38,193 nt of DNA from Pelargonium nanum (lineage: Eukaryota > Streptophyta > Magnoliopsida > Geraniales > Geraniaceae): positions 1-38,193 of the forward strand of contig JAYMTF010000372.1 in assembly GCA_036897485.1 (NCBI GenBank), read 5' to 3'. Under the pieces are notes generated by a model that was not told the DNA's origin, ran no database searches, and saw only the letters and a list, made by a program, of their open reading frames with translations. The first letter of the stretch is position 1. The number at the start of each line of letters is the position of its first letter. Shown here piece by piece: positions 36,825-38,193 of this stretch. The translations under genes were made by a program, and so were the position numbers.

Positions 36825-36834
36825 TTTATATATA
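36825..36834 (-). promoter_or_regulatory. TATA box of the SAH hydrolase gene
   Basis: TATATATAAA on the minus strand lies about 97 bases upstream of the start codon at 36728, so transcription probably starts near 36800 with a leader of about 70 bases. Confidence 0.7.
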
Positions 36835-37101
36835 GGTTTGAGATCTGGAATGGACGGCTCAGATTGAGCGTGGTGGGTTGGGTCAAAAAGAGGGGTTGGT
36901 GAATGGATATGGACCTGGTAAATAATTAAATATCTTGTTGGTAATTTATAATTATCAAAATAAAATAGAAAAGTAACCATCAATGGCCAATTGGCCATAA
37001 ATGGCCTTCATTTTTCTACTAAACATGTTTCTTTATTCAAAAATTATTTTCTTCCCTTTATGATTTAGAGAAAAATTAGTATAAGTGCACTGGTATAAGT
37101 T

Positions 37102-37195
37102 TTTTTATTAATAAGTAAGCGTACTAACCAAGGTTTGAATTTGACGTGTCTGAAAAAGCAAACACCTTAAGCCAATTGCTCCAATGATAGTTAGT
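37102..37195 (-). mobile_element. tRNA-derived SINE, reversed, with 14-bp target duplication
   Basis: On the minus strand an A-box-like GGAGCAATTGGCTTAAGGTG is followed by a B-box-like CAAATTCAAACCTTGG and an A-rich tail. The flanks are CACTGGTATAAGTT (37088-37101) and CACTGATATAAGTT (37196-37209), one difference in 14. It is the same family as the copies at 17302-17410 and 26111-26180 and the best bounded of the three. It is short (94 bp). Confidence 0.75.
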
Positions 37196-37209
37196 CACTG
37201 ATATAAGTT

Positions 37210-38193
37210 CAAATCAGTGCACCTCTACAAATTACGTAGTTTTATTAAGTTTAAATTTTAAAAATAAAAAATATAAATCATAACTAATGTAAAATCAAAC
37301 CAATAATAATGACACCTTATTTAGTTACAATCATATTCGCCCCAATGAATTTATAGACGTGAAGCGTCCCGTTGAATCTAGTAAATTTTTAACATGGTGC
37401 ATGCTCTCATTGATGATTTATTCTAAACTTCTTTTTTTCTTACATTCATTAATTTAATTATTATTTTTAATATTTTTTAAAAACAAGTTTTAATTTGTTT
37501 ATTTTAGGTACTAATTTTTTTAATTCATATAATTAAGGCGTAGATTTTTTTAGTTATAATAGATCTCTTGTAATTTTTCATATATTTGATTAATATTTAA
37601 ATTATTATACTAAATAGTTAAAATCTATTAAACTAAACTAGGTAGTATTTAGGAATGCACAGATGTAATCTTACATCAGAGCACCGACACTCATTAACCC
37701 CTAAATTTATTACTCAACGGGCGAAATAGTAATTTACTCTGATTAGTTAATGGTGTAATTGATTTTTATTTCATAATTAGAGCTGACAATTTGGGTTATA
37801 ATCAGTGATACGATACGAAATTAAGCGAATTTTAGTTCAGTTTACTCATGTACGCGCCCCAGTAGAGAGTAAGATCGACGAGCGAGGGTCGGAATAGAAT
37901 CACCGCGTCTATATTGGGATCAGACTGCGATGTGCATCAGTGCATGTAGTACCAATCACTTGTCACCAACTATGATTATGTGGGACCCACCCCTAACCTT
38001 AGAAAATTTAGAAGCGGCAGAAAATATTATATATCTATGCAAAAAGTAAAAACAATTTGGTTAAAATTAAAAGGTAAAGTTCTAAGGCCTTGTTTGTTTT
38101 TAATGCCCTCTTTAGTTATATATTTAACAAAAGCAAGGAGCTCATAAGACTCCTAAGAAAGTGACAGTTTAGAGTAAGGGTAAGTAAAGGAAG
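37210..38193. other. gene-free right end of the window
   Basis: No gene is visible. The stretch 37330-37425 (ATATTCGCCCCAATGAATTT, GAAGCGTCCCG, AATTTTTAACATGGTG) resembles 19075-19165 (ATACTCGCCCAAGTGAATTA, GGAGCGACCCG, GATTTTTAATAGGTG), so both are probably copies of one dispersed repeat. The GC-richer patch at 37850-37920 is not recognised. Confidence 0.4.

Noticed and set aside
36729..36998. Possible N-terminal extension of SAH hydrolase to 36998
   Set aside because: The extension crosses the TATA box, has no similarity to the family, and the ATG at 36728 gives exactly the standard 485 residues.

Overview
The window is nuclear DNA of a flowering plant, probably a eudicot. It is AT-rich, its multi-exon genes have GT-AG introns, and the proteins are typical of plants: a plastid acyl-ACP synthetase, RALF peptides, a xyloglucan galactosyltransferase and a 485-residue SAH hydrolase. 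The species cannot be fixed from sequence alone. Nothing prokaryotic or CRISPR-like is present. Layout from left to right: (1) 549-14385, plus strand, an 18-exon gene for an AAE15/AAE16-type plastid long-chain acyl-[acyl-carrier-protein] synthetase; every junction was placed by hand and the joined frame encodes 749 residues. Its introns are large and full of mobile-element debris. (2) 14386-18140, a gene-free stretch with a candidate solo LTR, an LTR-like segment, a degenerate ~115-bp tandem repeat, a SINE and a foldback repeat. (3) 18186-20336, plus strand, two intronless RALF-family genes in tandem, both of a diverged subtype and both behind the same CTTTATAAAG box. (4) 20711-24398, minus strand, a nine-exon METTL18-like histidine methyltransferase gene encoding 307 residues. 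(5) 24603-26180, a Mutator-type MITE, a hAT-type MITE and a SINE copy. (6) 26789-28240, minus strand, an intronless GT47 xyloglucan galactosyltransferase of the MUR3/XLT2 group. (7) 28567-29000, a hAT-type MITE and a 5'-truncated LINE tail side by side, each with target-site duplications. (8) 30364-30750, plus strand, a third RALF gene of canonical type. (9) 33114-33870, a complete 325-bp miniature LTR element and a broken LINE reverse-transcriptase tail. (10) 34519-36728, minus strand, a two-exon S-adenosyl-L-homocysteine hydrolase gene with a clear TATA box, followed by gene-free DNA holding a SINE with a 14-bp duplication. The genes do not form one pathway. Two loose links can be drawn: SAH hydrolase clears the by-product of SAM-dependent methyltransferases such as the METTL18-like enzyme, and RALF peptides and the xyloglucan galactosyltransferase both act on the cell wall. 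Neither implies coordinated regulation. The least ordinary content is the set of very small mobile elements with readable boundaries (two TRIM-like elements of 597 and 325 bp, three hAT-type MITEs with 8-bp duplications, one Mutator-type MITE with a 9-bp duplication, three SINE copies) and the diverged RALF pair, one member of which has a signal peptide core made by a CTT/CTG microsatellite.
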